Assembly (NCBI GenBank): GCA_033398695.1
Contig: CM065811.1
Coordinates: 115,491,501 to 115,555,500, forward strand
Length of the DNA stretch: 64,000 nt
Direction of reading: 5' to 3'
DNA from: Orobanche coerulescens
Taxonomy: Eukaryota > Streptophyta > Magnoliopsida > Lamiales > Orobanchaceae
The position numbers and the translations under genes were made by a program. The notes below the pieces were generated by a model, which was not told where the DNA came from, made no database searches, and saw only the letters and a list, made by a program, of their open reading frames with translations. Position 1 is the stretch's first letter; the number at the start of each line of letters is the position of its first letter. This document shows, in pieces, positions 33,594 through 45,428 of the stretch.

Positions 33594-34463
33594 ATAACAT
33601 CTTTATCCAAAAATGTGAAAATACGAAACTAACGGAGTTTTGTTGTTCCATACCTCATATGCTGTTTTGTTGTGGTGTGTGTTGACGATACAGCGGTTTT
33701 GAGTGTAGCATGCTGTATTGGTTGCTTCACCCCAGAAACGCTGTGGCAACTTGCTTGCGGCAATCATTGTCCTTGTTGCTTCTTTCAGCGTCCTATTCTT
33801 TCACTACGCAACACCATTTTGTTGAGGTGTACGGGCGGCTGAGTATTCGTGTTGTATCCCATTCTCCGAACAGTATTGCTCTGTAAAGCGGTTAGTAAAT
33901 TCTGTACCTCTGTCGGAATGAATGGACACGATACTCAATCCCTTTTCATTTTGAAGCTTTCTCAGGAGCTCGGGCAGCTTTGATGTTGTTTAGTTCTTCT
34001 TGCTTAAGAAAATTGTCCAAGCATACCTGGAGTAATCATCAACAACGACAAGACAATATTTCTTACCTCCCAAACTTACCGGGTCTACAGGACCGTAGAG
34101 ATCCATGTGTAGCATCTCCAACACTCTGTGGGTTGAAAGGTAGGATTTGCTCTTCAGGGTGGACTTGATCTGTTTGCCTTTCTGACATGGTCCGCAGACG
34201 CTGTCCTTTTTGAATGACACGTTTGGCCATCCTTTTACCAGTCCCTGTCTTGAGAGCTTGTTGATTGTTTTGAAGTTGACGTGAGACATCCTCTTGTGCC
34301 ATAACCAGCTTAGATCTGCAGTGCCTTTGGCAACAAAGCATGGAATTGAGGAGCTCATAGGCTTCCAGTCAGCAATATACATGTTACCTGATCTGCTTCC
34401 TGTAAGCACAAATTCTTTGGTCTGGATGTTCTTGACTCTACAACAATCTATATAGAATTTCAC
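33594..34463 (-). pseudogene. Element D: integrase zinc finger and catalytic core
   Basis: Frame 34463-33990 holds the HHCC finger ([18 protein letters not shown]) and the first catalytic Asp (HMDLYGPVD). A stop at 33990 then interrupts it. The second Asp (DRGTEF) and the Glu region (QQNGVA) remain readable at 33900-33800, but the usual ERK after QNGVA reads as a changed codon set, so catalytic competence is doubtful. It would insert the cDNA into the genome. Confidence 0.8.
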
Positions 34464-35222
34464 CGAGAACTGTTTGTCACATAACTAGCTAATACTAAGT
34501 AGATTGAACTGTAAGCCTTCAACATAAGCTACATCGGTGACTTTGAATTTTCCGACAAGAAGGTTTACTTTTCCTCTTGTTCTTCCTTTAGATTTATCTC
34601 CGAAGCGCACTTTTGGACCGCGACCTTCTACGAAATCTGATAGCTTGCTTCTATCTCCGGTCATGTGCCGAGAGCATCCGCTATCGAAGTACCAGATGTC
34701 TTCCTCTAGGATGTCCTATATGCAAAGAAATTAAGTAGATTTAGGTCCCCTTTAATTGTTGGGTCCATGAATGTTAGTGCCTTTAGGTACCCAAATTTTC
34801 TTGACAGCAATTGGTTTATTGTAGGTCACATTCGGTACAGTGCTGCGGTATCTACGTGGGGCATATACGTAGTTACTGTATCCATGATAATCATTATGCA
34901 TGTAAAAATCAGGGTTATTATTATTAATCCAGTATGAGTGCCGTCTTGGAGGTGGAGCCATTTTCTTTGGCCTTACAGCATGCCTTCTGGGTCTCCAATT
35001 GGATTCCCAGAGCTGTTGTTGATACTGTGCGGAAACTTGCTGTCTCGATGGATAATACGGCTCCTGTATCCAATACCTAGGCGTGCTGTACTGATAGTAC
35101 TGCCGTGCGGGCCTTTGATATTTGGATACAACCTTCTTTCTGAACGGCTGTTGGCGCTGTTGATATGCTCGGGGAGCATGCTGTTACGTGCGCCTTACAG
35201 GTTGGAACGGCTTATGATTCCG
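34464..35222 (-). pseudogene. Element D: gag tail and aspartic protease
   Basis: The protease motif YFDSGCSRHMTGD is encoded at 34651-34689 (DSGC codons 34675-34686). A TAG at about 34484 replaces the Gln of ISQLCDKQ. Frame 34961-34752 is the gag-to-protease tail (KIWVPKGTN). All lie in the common gag-pol frame. Confidence 0.8.
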
Positions 35223-36836
35223 CTATCTGAAATAGGATTGCGGGGGCGGAATGGCAGCCTTCGCTTTTCTCGGTGCAGCAGGTTCCTTCACAGGACTAGG
35301 GGTATCTTCCGATACAGGAATGTGTTCCACACTCTTGACGAACACATTACTAGTTTTCCCTTTGTTGGAAAATGAGCTGTATCCTAAGCCATTTTTATCG
35401 TGAGCATGTTGCCCAGTGCTTAGAATTTCTTCCATTCTTTTAGATGATTTCTCGAAAGATTTCAGAATGGTCTCAAGTTCGCTTTCTCGTTTCTCGAGAG
35501 TATTAAATTTAGCTTGAAGTAGAACAAAATCATTTGTCTTGCTTCCATTTTGAGACTTGGTCTCACTTAGTTCATGAGCAAGTTGATGATTGCTCTCCAC
35601 GAGTTTTTCATGCTCGACCTTGTTGTTTTCACAATCAATAGACATATTTTCATAATTTATTTTTAGCAAGTCGTTTTCTTCTTTCAGCTCTATGTTGGAA
35701 AGTTGAAGCTGAATGTTTTCATTTTTTAAAGTCTCTTGGGCTTTTTGAATATTTTTAAATTCATTCATCATGTTTTCGAAAGTATGCGATGCATTTACTG
35801 GAATGGCTGAGGTTGAGCTTACCTCATCATCGCTGTCTTCTTCTTCCGGAATGTCCTTGGCCATAAAGCACATATATGCTTTATCATCGAATTCATCTTC
35901 AGATGAGTCACTTTCAGTGACCACCTGAAGACATTCTTCGGATTTGGAAGGTGTGGGGGAGGCTTCTGATTCTCCTATCAGTGCCTTGAGCTTGTTTTTC
36001 CAAGCACGTCTTCGTTCATCCCTCTCTTGTTGCTCGGATTCTGGCAACCTTTGAACTTTTGGATGAGGACATTTGTTTGCATAATGTCCTGGTTTCCTGC
36101 AATTATAGCATTGGTTAGCGTCACCAGAGGAAGTTTCAGTACTTACCTTGTGAACAGGCTTGGGCTTGTAGGGAGTCTTTTCAGACTGTTTGATGAACTT
36201 CTTGAACTTATGCATGAGAAGCACCATTTCATCTTGTGACAGAATATCGTCGTCACTGTCACCATTTTTGTAATTTGGCTTAGATGGGCTGTGCATGCTG
36301 TGTCGACAGTTAGATACAGCGGTTAAGGCTGTAGTCCTAGCTGGAGATTCTTCAGCTTTTTCTCTCCTGTCTATATCATACTCGAAAGCTTTGAGGTCAG
36401 AAAAGAGATCAAACGTAGATATTTCATTTAGATTACACGACACATGCATAGCTGAGGTCTTAATGTCCAATCGGGCAGGGTGAGATCTGAAAATTTTTAA
36501 ATTCTTCTCCTTTTGGCTATAAATTTTGCCCAAAGCTTCAAGTTCACCAACAATTCCAGTGAATCTGAGGTCAAGTTCCTCAAGTGTTTCAGTTGGTTTC
36601 ATTTCAAAGGATTCAAATTGCTGAGTCAGTTTTAAAATTTTGTTTTCTTTTGAGAGCTCAGTTCCCTCACAAATCAACTTGAGTTTATCCCAGATTTCCT
36701 TGGCTGTTTTACAGCTCTTTACCTTCGAGAATGTGCCTTTGTCAAGGGTGACAAACAACGCATTCTTCGCAACATTGTCGAGGTTGGCGAGCTTTCTTTC
36801 ATCTGTGGTCCATTGTTCGCGCTCCTTCTCGAGCAT
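35223..36836 (-). CDS. Element D: gag, main part
   Basis: A 537-codon frame contains the UBN2-type gag domain (about residues 1-150, ETLEELDLRFTGIVGELE) and a CCHC zinc knuckle CYNCRKPGHYANKC (about 235-248). An acidic stretch and a long coiled coil (about 355-470) ending in KSFEKSSKRMEEIL follow. It is the best preserved gag in the window and the reference for reading A and B. The real start is ATG 37021; a one-base loss at about 36845 puts the first 60 codons in another frame. Confidence 0.88.
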   Translation of the reverse strand: MLEKEREQWTTDERKLANLDNVAKNALFVTLDKGTFSKVKSCKTAKEIWDKLKLICEGTELSKENKILKLTQQFESFEMKPTETLEELDLRFTGIVGELEALGKIYSQKEKNLKIFRSHPARLDIKTSAMHVSCNLNEISTFDLFSDLKAFEYDIDRREKAEESPARTTALTAVSNCRHSMHSPSKPNYKNGDSDDDILSQDEMVLLMHKFKKFIKQSEKTPYKPKPVHKVSTETSSGDANQCYNCRKPGHYANKCPHPKVQRLPESEQQERDERRRAWKNKLKALIGESEASPTPSKSEECLQVVTESDSSEDEFDDKAYMCFMAKDIPEEEDSDDEVSSTSAIPVNASHTFENMMNEFKNIQKAQETLKNENIQLQLSNIELKEENDLLKINYENMSIDCENNKVEHEKLVESNHQLAHELSETKSQNGSKTNDFVLLQAKFNTLEKRESELETILKSFEKSSKRMEEILSTGQHAHDKNGLGYSSFSNKGKTSNVFVKSVEHIPVSEDTPSPVKEPAAPRKAKAAIPPPQSYFR

Positions 36837-37021
36837 CTCAGCATGGCTTGGCCTTCGATCCTCGCGGCCGTGTTTACCTTCATGATCTTAATGGGGCCAT
36901 CCTGTATAAAAAAAATCATTTCTTCGTGCATTGCTGCAAGATGAGCCTCCATCGTGATTCTCCAATCATCAAATTCATTAATAGAGAACATTGGAACTTT
37001 GTTGATCATTGATGTATCCAT
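36837..37021 (-). pseudogene. Element D: gag N-terminus
   Basis: ATG 37021 begins MDTSMINKVPMFSINEFDDW and continues to RIEGQA, then is thrown out of frame by a missing G in GCATGG (B has GCATGGG). It continues as the main gag frame from 36836. Confidence 0.85.
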
Positions 37022-37118
37022 ATGAGAATGTAAGAATAAAAAAAGACTGTTTTATAAAATAAGTGAATATTGGATCTGATTCGGTTAAAAATACGACTGA
37101 TTCTTTTTAGAATCAACC

Positions 37119-37130
37119 GCTCCGATACCA
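37119..37130 (-). other. Element D: primer-binding site
   Basis: TGGTATCGGAGC on the minus strand, two bases from the 5' LTR end; same as in B. Confidence 0.85.
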
Positions 37131-37132
37131 CT

Positions 37133-38321
37133 TGTTGGCCACTAAGTATACTGGATACAGCTTGGAAAGTGTTTTAAACAACAAGCTGTACTGATTTTAA
37201 ATCTGAGTACGTAGCGGAAGTCTTAAATAGTAGGTTGTTGTGGATACAGCAACTCGATGTGCAGTGTATACTTAAATAATCACAGTTTAATAAAACAATA
37301 AAGGCAGAAGGTAAATAACACAGTATTTAAAGTGGTTCGAGGTAAACCCCTCTACGTCCACTGGTCCTCCACACAGGAGTAAAAAGTTTATTATAATTAC
37401 TGCGTACACAACTACGTAATTATAACAACACTTAATCAATATATCGTTCACACATATTGATATAAAGATCTTAGCTTCAACCGTTCACACAGATTGGTTT
37501 GAGCTAACACTTGACTGGCTTCTTCACACATAGTTCTGAAGCTTCGTCTTCTTCGATGCAATTCCTTCACACACAGTTCAGGAGTAGCAAAGATTCTCAG
37601 TCCACACAGGGCTGATGGGTTTGTTCAAGGATAGAACAATATATGAACAACAGCTTTGACTTTCTGAGCTTCTAGCTTATGATGTGTTGTTCACGGTTTG
37701 AGCACTGTATATCTCTTTTGTCTGAATAGCAGAAAGCTTGAGGAGATATGTTTTGCTCTGATGTATATAATAATAACTTCGTAAGATTTTGGTATTGGTG
37801 ACTGATCTTCAAAGCCTTGAGGGGATATATATAGAGTCTTCTGAAAATATATCCGTTGAGATAAATCCGTTGAGCAAGATTCCGTTCCAACGGGATGATG
37901 TGTTTGAATAAAACACGATCCGGATTTTGCGCTTCTTTGAAGATCTTTTGACTTACAGTATTTAAATACTTTATCCTTTAGTATTTAAATACTTCTTTAT
38001 CAACGGGACTTGACTTCTAGCGAATACTGAAGATTCTTTCTTTGTCCTGTTGAGAGTTGTATGGAAGGATCACTGTATTATCAATTCGAGACAGCTTCCA
38101 TACTTAGTCTTTATGAGACTTTTTTGCTGTAGGATAGGTTCCACTGTATGCTGGATCTACGAGAGGTCTTCGATACAGGTTGACACTTATGATCAGCTTT
38201 TCGATACAGTTTGCTTACTGTATGCTGGATTGGCATATTGTCAAAACATCTTATCACCACTATTCGATACAAGGATTTTTTATCCTGGCTATTTCAATAC
38301 CGGGTATTTGTTATCCCAACA
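37133..38321 (-). repeat. Element D: 5' LTR
   Basis: It is nearly identical to 25843-27029. TATATATA is at 37826-37833 and the hairpin at 37331-37362, again 471 bases apart. Confidence 0.9.
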
Positions 38322-38326
38322 GTTAT

Positions 38327-39110
38327 TCTTCCCAAACAGGTCGGAACTAGCAAGGCTTAGTCCACACAGGGGTAAGTTAATCTCAGCAAAAGGTTTGGTA
38401 GAACAAGGTTAAACAACGGTTGTATGTTTGATGAGCGTTCGCTAAGGTATGATGTTTGCGTTGAGGACTTTGTATATTTCTTCTCTTGATGAAGCTGTAT
38501 ACTCAAAGAAATATACTGCTCTTGTAAGCTGATATTCAGATTGTCAGAGTTTTAAGTGTCGGATGTATTTCGCGAAGTAAAGTGTGAGCAATGTTTACTT
38601 GCTTGGGGCTATTTAAAACCTTGGAAATAGATCCGTTATAAATGTAGTCGTCGGTTGGTTGGTCAGATTGAGACTGCTCTGATTGGCGGCTTCAGAATAT
38701 TTGAATTAAAAGCGATTCGCATTTAATGCTTCAGACATTCTTTTTTACTAGCATTAAATGCTCTTCAGATGTACTCTCTTCGGCCACATTAAATGCTGTC
38801 TTAGTAGTATTAAATGATACTTTAAACGTGAATACTTTTTGAATAAACAATATTTGTCAACGATTTAAAGTTTTCTTCAGTCCTGCTGGATATGTGTTTT
38901 ACTTTTCCTAAATAAAACACTTGCAACATGTTTGTTGTATCCAACGTCTTCATCTCTTGTTGTATCTTGATGATTACGCTGTAGGAATTGACTCTTGACT
39001 TTGCTGGAAGATCTTTCGTTGTATTGACAAGCTGTATGGTGTTTCCTAACAGCTTCCATACTTAGACCAAAATGCTGAATTTGAAGAACTTGTTGTATTA
39101 AAGTGGTCAC
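38327..39110 (-). repeat. Element A: LTR copy 2, part 3 of 3
   Basis: It resumes with CTTCCCAAACAGGTCGGAAC, as in copy 1 at 1608. It follows copy 1 to GTATCT at 38967 and then continues with the part missing from copy 1. The outer end is not clear: no CAACA terminus is found before LINE sequence begins near 39160, so the last 50 bases are uncertain. Confidence 0.7.
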
Positions 39111-39175
39111 CTAGTTTTTCGGTTAGGATAGAGACTTCTATTTGCTCGGTCTAGATTAGACTTCTGGGTCTGCCT

Positions 39176-40312
39176 TTGCATTTATTTCATCCACGTGCTT
39201 TATATACGATTGCCAAGGCTGTTGGCAATCCCATTTTAGTGGATGCCCCGACGGCCACACACTCACGACTCTCAGTCGCCCGTGTGTGTGTCGAGATTGA
39301 CCTTTTGGCACCCAGAGTGCCCAAGATTGAGGTTGAGTTTGATAATCAAGTTCTTACGCAGCGCATTATTTACGAGAGAGCTCCATTGTATTGCTCTCTT
39401 TGTTCTCATGTAGGGCACGAGCCGTCCAGTTGCTACATAGTTAGCAACAAAGAACGGCCTCCTCCGCCCCAGCGCAAGAAGCCTCAGATTGCCCCTTCTC
39501 GACAGCAGAAGACGCAACCGGCTCCTCCTAAAGCCGCTAAGGCTAGTACTTCGCAGGCAGCCCCTAAGGGCAAGGAACCTGCCGTTTGGCAGGTTGTTGC
39601 CAAAAAGGGACCTAGAGAGACGGGGATGATCCCCAAGGGCACGGCTGCCACTGGACAGCACTCATACTTTGCATCTTTGGACTCCTCTGGTAGAGAGGAG
39701 GAGGATTTAGTTGGTACTGATGATATTATTAGTGTGGGTAATAAAAATAGTGTATCGGGTAGCGTTGATAGCAGTCGTGATGGCGACGATGAGCGTCTCT
39801 TAGAGGACGACACAGAGTCCTCCACCGTCCCTCACTTTTCTAGACTCTTTGAGTCTACCTCCCCGCGCCATGACGGCCAAGGCTGTATCAATGATCCGAT
39901 CATCGTTGAGCCTGAGACCTTGGCTATGGTGGTTTACGAGCCTCCCCCTCCCCTCTCTTCTTTTCCCTCTCTATCTCAGACTAAGTGTGGTCCTAACCGC
40001 ACTCAATTTGAGATTTCGGAGTACAGTCTCTCTTCCTCGATGATGGTGCCTCTCCCGACGGCACCAAAACCCCCGGTTAAGAGATGTCTGATGTCTATTA
40101 CTGCTGCCCCTGGTGTCACGACTAGGGGCAAAGCTGCTTCTGACTCCTCGATTTTCACACGAGGAAGAGCAGCTTATCGCGGATCCTCCTCCTCCTCCAA
40201 GGGGCGATCTTCATCGCCTTCGAAAGGGGGAACATCTGCCCGGCAGGATACACCTCGGAGACGGGGGCGCTCCAGTCAGCGTCCTAGGTTTTCGTCAGAT
40301 TCGGTGGGTTAG
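39176..40312 (+). CDS. LINE ORF1: RNA-binding zinc-knuckle protein, 5'-truncated
   Basis: A 378-codon frame opens in the middle of a DUF4283-like domain (LPLHLFHPRALYTIAKAVGNP); the frame is open upstream to a TAG at 39152. The zinc knuckle is C73-x2-C76-x4-H81-x4-C86 (CSLCSHVGHEPSSC). The rest is low-complexity, basic and Ser-rich, as usual for plant L1 ORF1. The first codon is TTG within the domain, not a start. It ends in TAG three bases before the ORF2 ATG. Confidence 0.85.
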   Translation: MHLFHPRALYTIAKAVGNPILVDAPTATHSRLSVARVCVEIDLLAPRVPKIEVEFDNQVLTQRIIYERAPLYCSLCSHVGHEPSSCYIVSNKERPPPPQRKKPQIAPSRQQKTQPAPPKAAKASTSQAAPKGKEPAVWQVVAKKGPRETGMIPKGTAATGQHSYFASLDSSGREEEDLVGTDDIISVGNKNSVSGSVDSSRDGDDERLLEDDTESSTVPHFSRLFESTSPRHDGQGCINDPIIVEPETLAMVVYEPPPPLSSFPSLSQTKCGPNRTQFEISEYSLSSSMMVPLPTAPKPPVKRCLMSITAAPGVTTRGKAASDSSIFTRGRAAYRGSSSSSKGRSSSPSKGGTSARQDTPRRRGRSSQRPRFSSDSVG

Positions 40313-40315
40313 TTT

Positions 40316-43039
40316 ATGTCGATACCCATTCTTACATGGAACGCTCGTGGTCTGGCTAACACCGGAGCACAGAAGCGTATTCGACATCTCCATCGTGTTC
40401 ATAGATTTTTTTATTGGCATTTTAGAACCCATGGGTTCCAATGCTAATTTTGATTTTTATATTCGTTCTTTAGGTTTTGCGTCGGGACTTTATAATCGGT
40501 CTAACAAAATTTGGTTCTTTTCTTCCCCTCACTTTCAGCACCAGGTTTTGTTAGATACAAATCAGGTCCTTCATCTTTCTATTTCTTCTCCCCTTCTTCC
40601 CCAGTCGATTTATGTCACTTACGTCTATGCCAGCACTAACCGTGTTGGTCGCTACGCCCTTTGGGACACCCTCCGTGAGATTGCTTTGAAGTAGAGGGGT
40701 TGTCGTGGATTGTCAGCGGTGACTTCAACATCTTCTTGCACTCGCATGAACGCGAGGGTAGTACCACAGACCGTTCTCCAGAGATTCTGGACTTCGCACA
40801 GGCTATTGCTGACTGTGAGTTGATTGACGCGGGCTGCGAGGGAGATATTTTCACTTGGGAGCGCAATGGTTTGAGGGAAAGGCTAGATCGTGCTTTATTT
40901 AATGAAACATGGTCGAACGTGTTTGCAGTTTCTACCGTCACTCACCTGCCTCGACTTCAGTCTGACCATGCGCCCCTTCTTATCCAGTGTCGCTTCTACG
41001 TGACTCGTCACAATTCGTCATTCCATTTCCAGAGTATGTGGATCCGACATCACACATTCCTGGAGACTGTTAGGGAGGTCTGGCACACCTCGACTGGAGT
41101 ATCTGGCATGTGTAACTTACAGGCCAAACTCCTCAAGGTTAAGCGCAGACTGAAACAGTGGAACTGGTCCGTTTTTGGTAATCTTCATACGAAGTTGGAT
41201 GAGGCCTTAAGGGCTGCCGACGAGGCCGAGCGGCGATATGATTCGGATCCTACTCTGGAGAATATAACCGCTATGCACCGTTTTCGTGCTGAGTACCATC
41301 TTTGTCTATCTATGGAGGAAGATTTCTGGAAACAGAAGGCCGCAGTTCGTTGGGTTACCGAAGGCGAGCGCAACACCCGGTTTTTCCAGGGTTTTGCGAA
41401 GCAGAAGCGCTGTTAGTCGCATATTCACAGCATTGAGGATGGTGGTACGACGATCGCTGTAGAGTCGGACATCCGATCATCCGCTGTGAATTTCTTTAGG
41501 ACTCTGCTTACATCCGTTGGTGTTATTCTCGTCCCCCCGGATGACACTTGTTTTCCCTCTATCCCCTCTTCTTTTGATTCTTATAGTTTGTGTGTCCCAC
41601 CCTCTCCCCAGGAGATTCGTGCTGCGGTATTTGACATCGATCCTCACAGCACTTCTGGGCCTGACGGGTTCTCGTCTTTATTTTTTCAGCATTGTTGGGA
41701 GATTGTATCTTCCTACATGGAGGGGGTTGTGCTCGAGTTCTTTGATGGTCATCCCATGCCTCCGGCTTTCACGACGACTACGGTCGTCTTGATCCCGAAG
41801 AAGCCTGTTCCGAGCGGTTGGTCAGATTACCAGCCTATTAGTCTGTGTAATGTGACCAATAAGATTATCACGAAAATCCTTAATGCTCGGCTTGCTCCTC
41901 TCCTACCTCTTATTATCTCTCCGAACCAGAGTGAATTTGTTCATGGGCGGGTTATTACTGATAATATTCTTCTGGCCTAATAACTTATTAATGACCTCCA
42001 CGTCGCGGACATTCATGGTGTCCTGAACCTTGCGCTGAAGCTTGATATGGCTAAGGCATATGATAGGGTTCACTGGTAGTTTTTACGTGAGGTCCTGGTG
42101 AGGACGGGATTCCCGGCTAGATGGATTATGTACATCCGTCATTGCATCGAGAGTTGCACGTTCTCCATCTTGGTGAACGGCAATCCAGCCGGCTATTTTG
42201 CCTCTAGCTGGGGTTTGCGTCAGGGCGCCCTATTTCTTCGTCGCTCTTCATGCTTGCCGCTGATTATCTATCGCGCTCCTTGGATCGATTCATTCGGGAC
42301 CATCCTTTGATGAGGTATAGGACGAGCAGACGGCCTTTCCCCGTCTCGCATTTATTCTATGCTGATGACATCATTATATTCACACGGGCTGTGGATGATG
42401 GTCTTGTTGACCTTATGCGTCTCCTGGATCACTACTCTACGGCTTCTGACCAGATGGTTAGTATCCAGAAGAGCACTTTTACGCTCGCTCCCAAGCATGC
42501 GCCTCGTTGGCATCAGAGAGTTTATGATCTTATTGGTTTTCGCCAGGGCGATCTCCCCATCACCTATCTAGGTGTGCCCCTTTACAAAGGCTTTATGAGA
42601 CGAGAACTCTTTGCTGGGGTGAAGCAACGGATGTTGGATAGGATCTCTGGTTGGCCCCATCGCCACCTTGCTTTTGGGGGACGCTTGGCTCTTATTAAGA
42701 GCACTCTCTGCACGATTCCTCTTCACCTGCTTCAGGTTTTGGACCCTCCACAATACATCATCCAGGAGCTCGAGTAGATCATTGCGAGATACTTCTGGGG
42801 TGATGTTGGTCCGAAAAGGAAGACGCACTGGGTCCGGTGGCGGCAGATTTGTCGTCCGGTCTCTGAGGGAGGCCTCGGGATTTGGAGCCTTTCGGATATG
42901 GCGAGGGCTTTTAGTTATAAGCTCTGGTGGCGCCTTCGCGCGCGCACGTCTCTGTGGGCACAGTTTATGCTCCGCAGAAACTGCTTTGCTAGCCTTTATA
43001 CGCCTATGCGTACTGCTCTTAAAGCTCATGCCAGCCACC
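40316..43039 (+). pseudogene. LINE ORF2: endonuclease and reverse transcriptase, frameshifted
   Basis: It starts MSIPILTWNARGL (endonuclease motif), shifts frame at about 40375, and continues in pieces 40380-40694, 40700-41416, 41486-41980, 42098-42310 and 42250-42777. Endonuclease motifs are SGDFN (about 40718) and SDHAP (about 40960). RT motifs are STSGPDGF (41651), SDYQPISLCN (41824), FVHGRVITDNIL (41935), KLDMAKAYDRV (42040) and catalytic FYADD (42356-42370). Late ORF2 blocks YLGVPL and SGWPHRHLAFGGR follow, then sequence to ASHL at 43038. The RNase H and C-terminal parts are missing because E inserted here. Confidence 0.85.
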
Positions 43040-45426
43040 TATAACACCCCAAACTAGGCGAATATTACAGTGCCGTGGACCCCCGACTGGGACCCACTAG
43101 GCGAATGAAAATTAATGAATTAAGTGATATAATTATAGTACCGAACCACAGTATATCAATAATTACTCCGATGAGGAGTTTTATTACAACACACCCAAGA
43201 TAATACCGAATACATGTATATTTTCTATGAAGATAAAATATACAACACTGAATGAAATGAATATCCAAACGGAAGTCTGCAGCGGAAATAAAATAAAAAA
43301 AGACACGAGTGAATGAAAGGACTGGGGGCCCCTACTAGTATCACTGGGACTCCTCGCCGTCAGCGTTCTCTTCCCGTGCCTTAGCCTTGCCATGACCTGA
43401 AAACAACATCCCCCAACGGGCTCAGTTACACAGAACAACAATCCTCCAGGTTGAATAAACACAATCATGATATATCTTAAATTATTAAATGACGCTGAAG
43501 AGAGGCATCATAGTACGCCCGTAATGGTATGTGCAAGTGCACAAGACGAGTGTCCGGACACACCCGTCCTTGTACCTAATTAGTCTCACGGAGGTACATT
43601 ACCGTGTGCATAGTCTAACACATGACCATCACGTGCCCGACTAAAAATTCCACACATCCCCACCCGGCCACGCAATATGAACCCAAAAGGTCATATGGGC
43701 AAGGAATGACCATGAAGAATAATAATGAATAACAATCCGACAAAGTCAAGAATGACTCACCGAGATGAAATGATAGTGAAACGAATGATAGCTCAATGAA
43801 ATGATTGGAACCGTCGTTCCTTGTGAATGAAGTGATTAATTGACAATTACAAGTCCCAATACGGTTAATACATTATGAATGAATTATGATTATGAATGAA
43901 CAACAACAAAATGAATGAATATCCTTTTAACCGAGTAAGAATTAACTTACACAACCGGTGAAGAATGTCCTTCCTCGAACAAACGTCCTACAATGAGATG
44001 TCGGTCGCTCGAACAACCTTGAATGACAATCACCAACAATGCTCAATATACGAATCAAACACGATTATAACCGACTCAAACGTCGATACAACAATATCCC
44101 AACTCATTGAGGCATTCTAGCGAACACTTAGCAAACACACATTCTTCGATAATATCCAAATCTGGAATATATCAAAACCAACTCCAAAATGAGTATTTCA
44201 AACCAACAAAACGTCTCCAATGATATCAATAATCCCATAGGAATCCACAAAACAAGTTAACGACAACATCTAATCGAAAACCCCCAAATATCAAAGTCAA
44301 CTCCAAGGTGTTCTTGAATCAACCCAACAATACGTGAAATCCGAAATATATGTTATCAAATCCGAAGAAATACATTTATCCAAGGTAGATAATCCATATC
44401 TAACATATTTCAACAACAATCCAAGCTTACACGAAGAAATCAGAAGGAAAAACCCAAAAATCCGAAATTCTAGATTCAAGAAATCATTACCTTGATTTGA
44501 AGTATTGGAGATGATGAAGTGATGATTAATCCAACTCAAAAGCTTGAAGATGATGATAGGTGATAGTAGCTCGAAGAACACTCTCCAAGTCGTCCAAAAT
44601 CGCCCGGAATCGCCCAAAAATGAAGTGAGAAATGAAAATGACGAAGAAAGGGCTGAACTGTCTTATTTATAGAAATCTCAGTTTAGCGCGCGCTAGCCCC
44701 AGTTCTTAGCATGCGCTAATGGGTGTTTTGGGTAGTCCAGTACCCACTGTCCGTAAACGGTAGCGTGCGCTATGGCTGTACACTTAGCGCGCGCTAACCC
44801 CAGTATGTTAGCGTGCGCTAACGAATTATCTGATGCCCAGTACTGGAGTTCAGAACCTACTGTCCTCTGATCTGTTCAAGGTAGCGCGCGCTACACTCAA
44901 TATTTAGCGTGCGCTACTACACCGTTTGCGTACGCTAAAAACCACTCATAGCGTGCGCTAAGAATTAATCCAATTCAGTCCAGTGCCCACTGGACTCTGC
45001 CTGTCCGACCTTAGCACGCGCTACACCAAAATGTATAACGTGCACTACTACAACCCACTAGCGCGCGCTACTTACCATTTGTAGCGTGCGCTACTTATAA
45101 CTCACCTGCAGTCCAGTGCCTTCTGGACTGTCAGCCTGAACAACATTAGCGTGCGCTAATGCTGAGTGGTAGCGTGTGCTACCTGTACTCAATTAGTGTG
45201 CGCTAAAGAGAGTACGTAGCATACGCTACTCCTCACACACAGCCCACAACAAAGATGACAATGATGATACGCTCGGCCCGATATGTGATACCAATATACT
45301 GCGAACGGTGAATACAATGATTGAATATGCGTGACAAATGATCAATAATGAGTGAAAATTACTGAGTGGTAATTACAGAATGATAAGTACTGAATGATAA
45401 TGACTGAATTATAACCGGGTATTACA
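43040..45426 (-). repeat. Element E: 3' LTR
   Basis: On the plus strand it runs from TATAACACCCC (usual TG changed to TA) to CGGGTATTACA. In element orientation it starts TGTAATACCCGG. A palindrome array (44684-45228) is followed, 13 bases on, by a TATA box TATAAAT (minus strand, 44665-44671). The downstream half is AT-rich with no gene; the frames at 43065-43468 and 44297-44617 are chance. Confidence 0.85.
44684..45228. repeat. Palindrome array in U3 of element E (17 boxes)
   Basis: Twelve-base boxes of TAGCGYRCGCTA type start at 44684, 44707, 44761, 44785, 44809, 44882, 44905, 44926, 44949, 45012, 45036, 45059, 45082, 45147, 45170, 45194 and 45217. Within groups they are 21-24 bases apart. 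Groups of two to four boxes are separated by spacers holding a second inverted repeat, with arms AGTCCAGTG and CACTGGACT (44977-44996) or CAGTCCAG and CTGGACTG (45109-45130). The array ends just upstream of the TATA box. Confidence 0.9.
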
Positions 45427-45428
45427 TA

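Larger units (their letters stand above)
25843..38321 (-). mobile_element. Element D: full-length Ty1/copia Sirevirus-like retrotransposon, minus strand
   Basis: It is bounded by LTRs 25843-27029 and 37133-38321 and flanked by GTTAT (25838-25842 and 38322-38326). It is the same family as B, with the same gene order and ORF3, but with a better-kept gag and RT. Gag, protease, integrase and RT share one frame. It inserted into the same A LTR as C. Confidence 0.92.
39160..43039 (+). mobile_element. L1-type LINE, truncated at both ends
   Basis: A non-LTR retrotransposon has ORF1 (zinc-knuckle protein) and ORF2 (endonuclease and RT). The 5' end is lost against the A LTR; ORF1 lacks the start of its DUF4283-like domain. 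The 3' end is cut at 43040 by gypsy element E, removing the rest of ORF2 and the tail. There are several stops and frameshifts, so it is an old copy. Confidence 0.9.

Noticed and set aside
39272..39825. Minus-strand ORFs of 110-130 codons over the LINE
   Set aside because: They are shadows of the Ser/Pro/Lys-rich ORF1 of the LINE, which has the zinc knuckle on the plus strand.
43065..44617. ORFs in the LTR of E as possible genes
   Set aside because: Short, AT-rich, no domain, and fully inside an LTR whose ends, TATA box and purine tract are accounted for.
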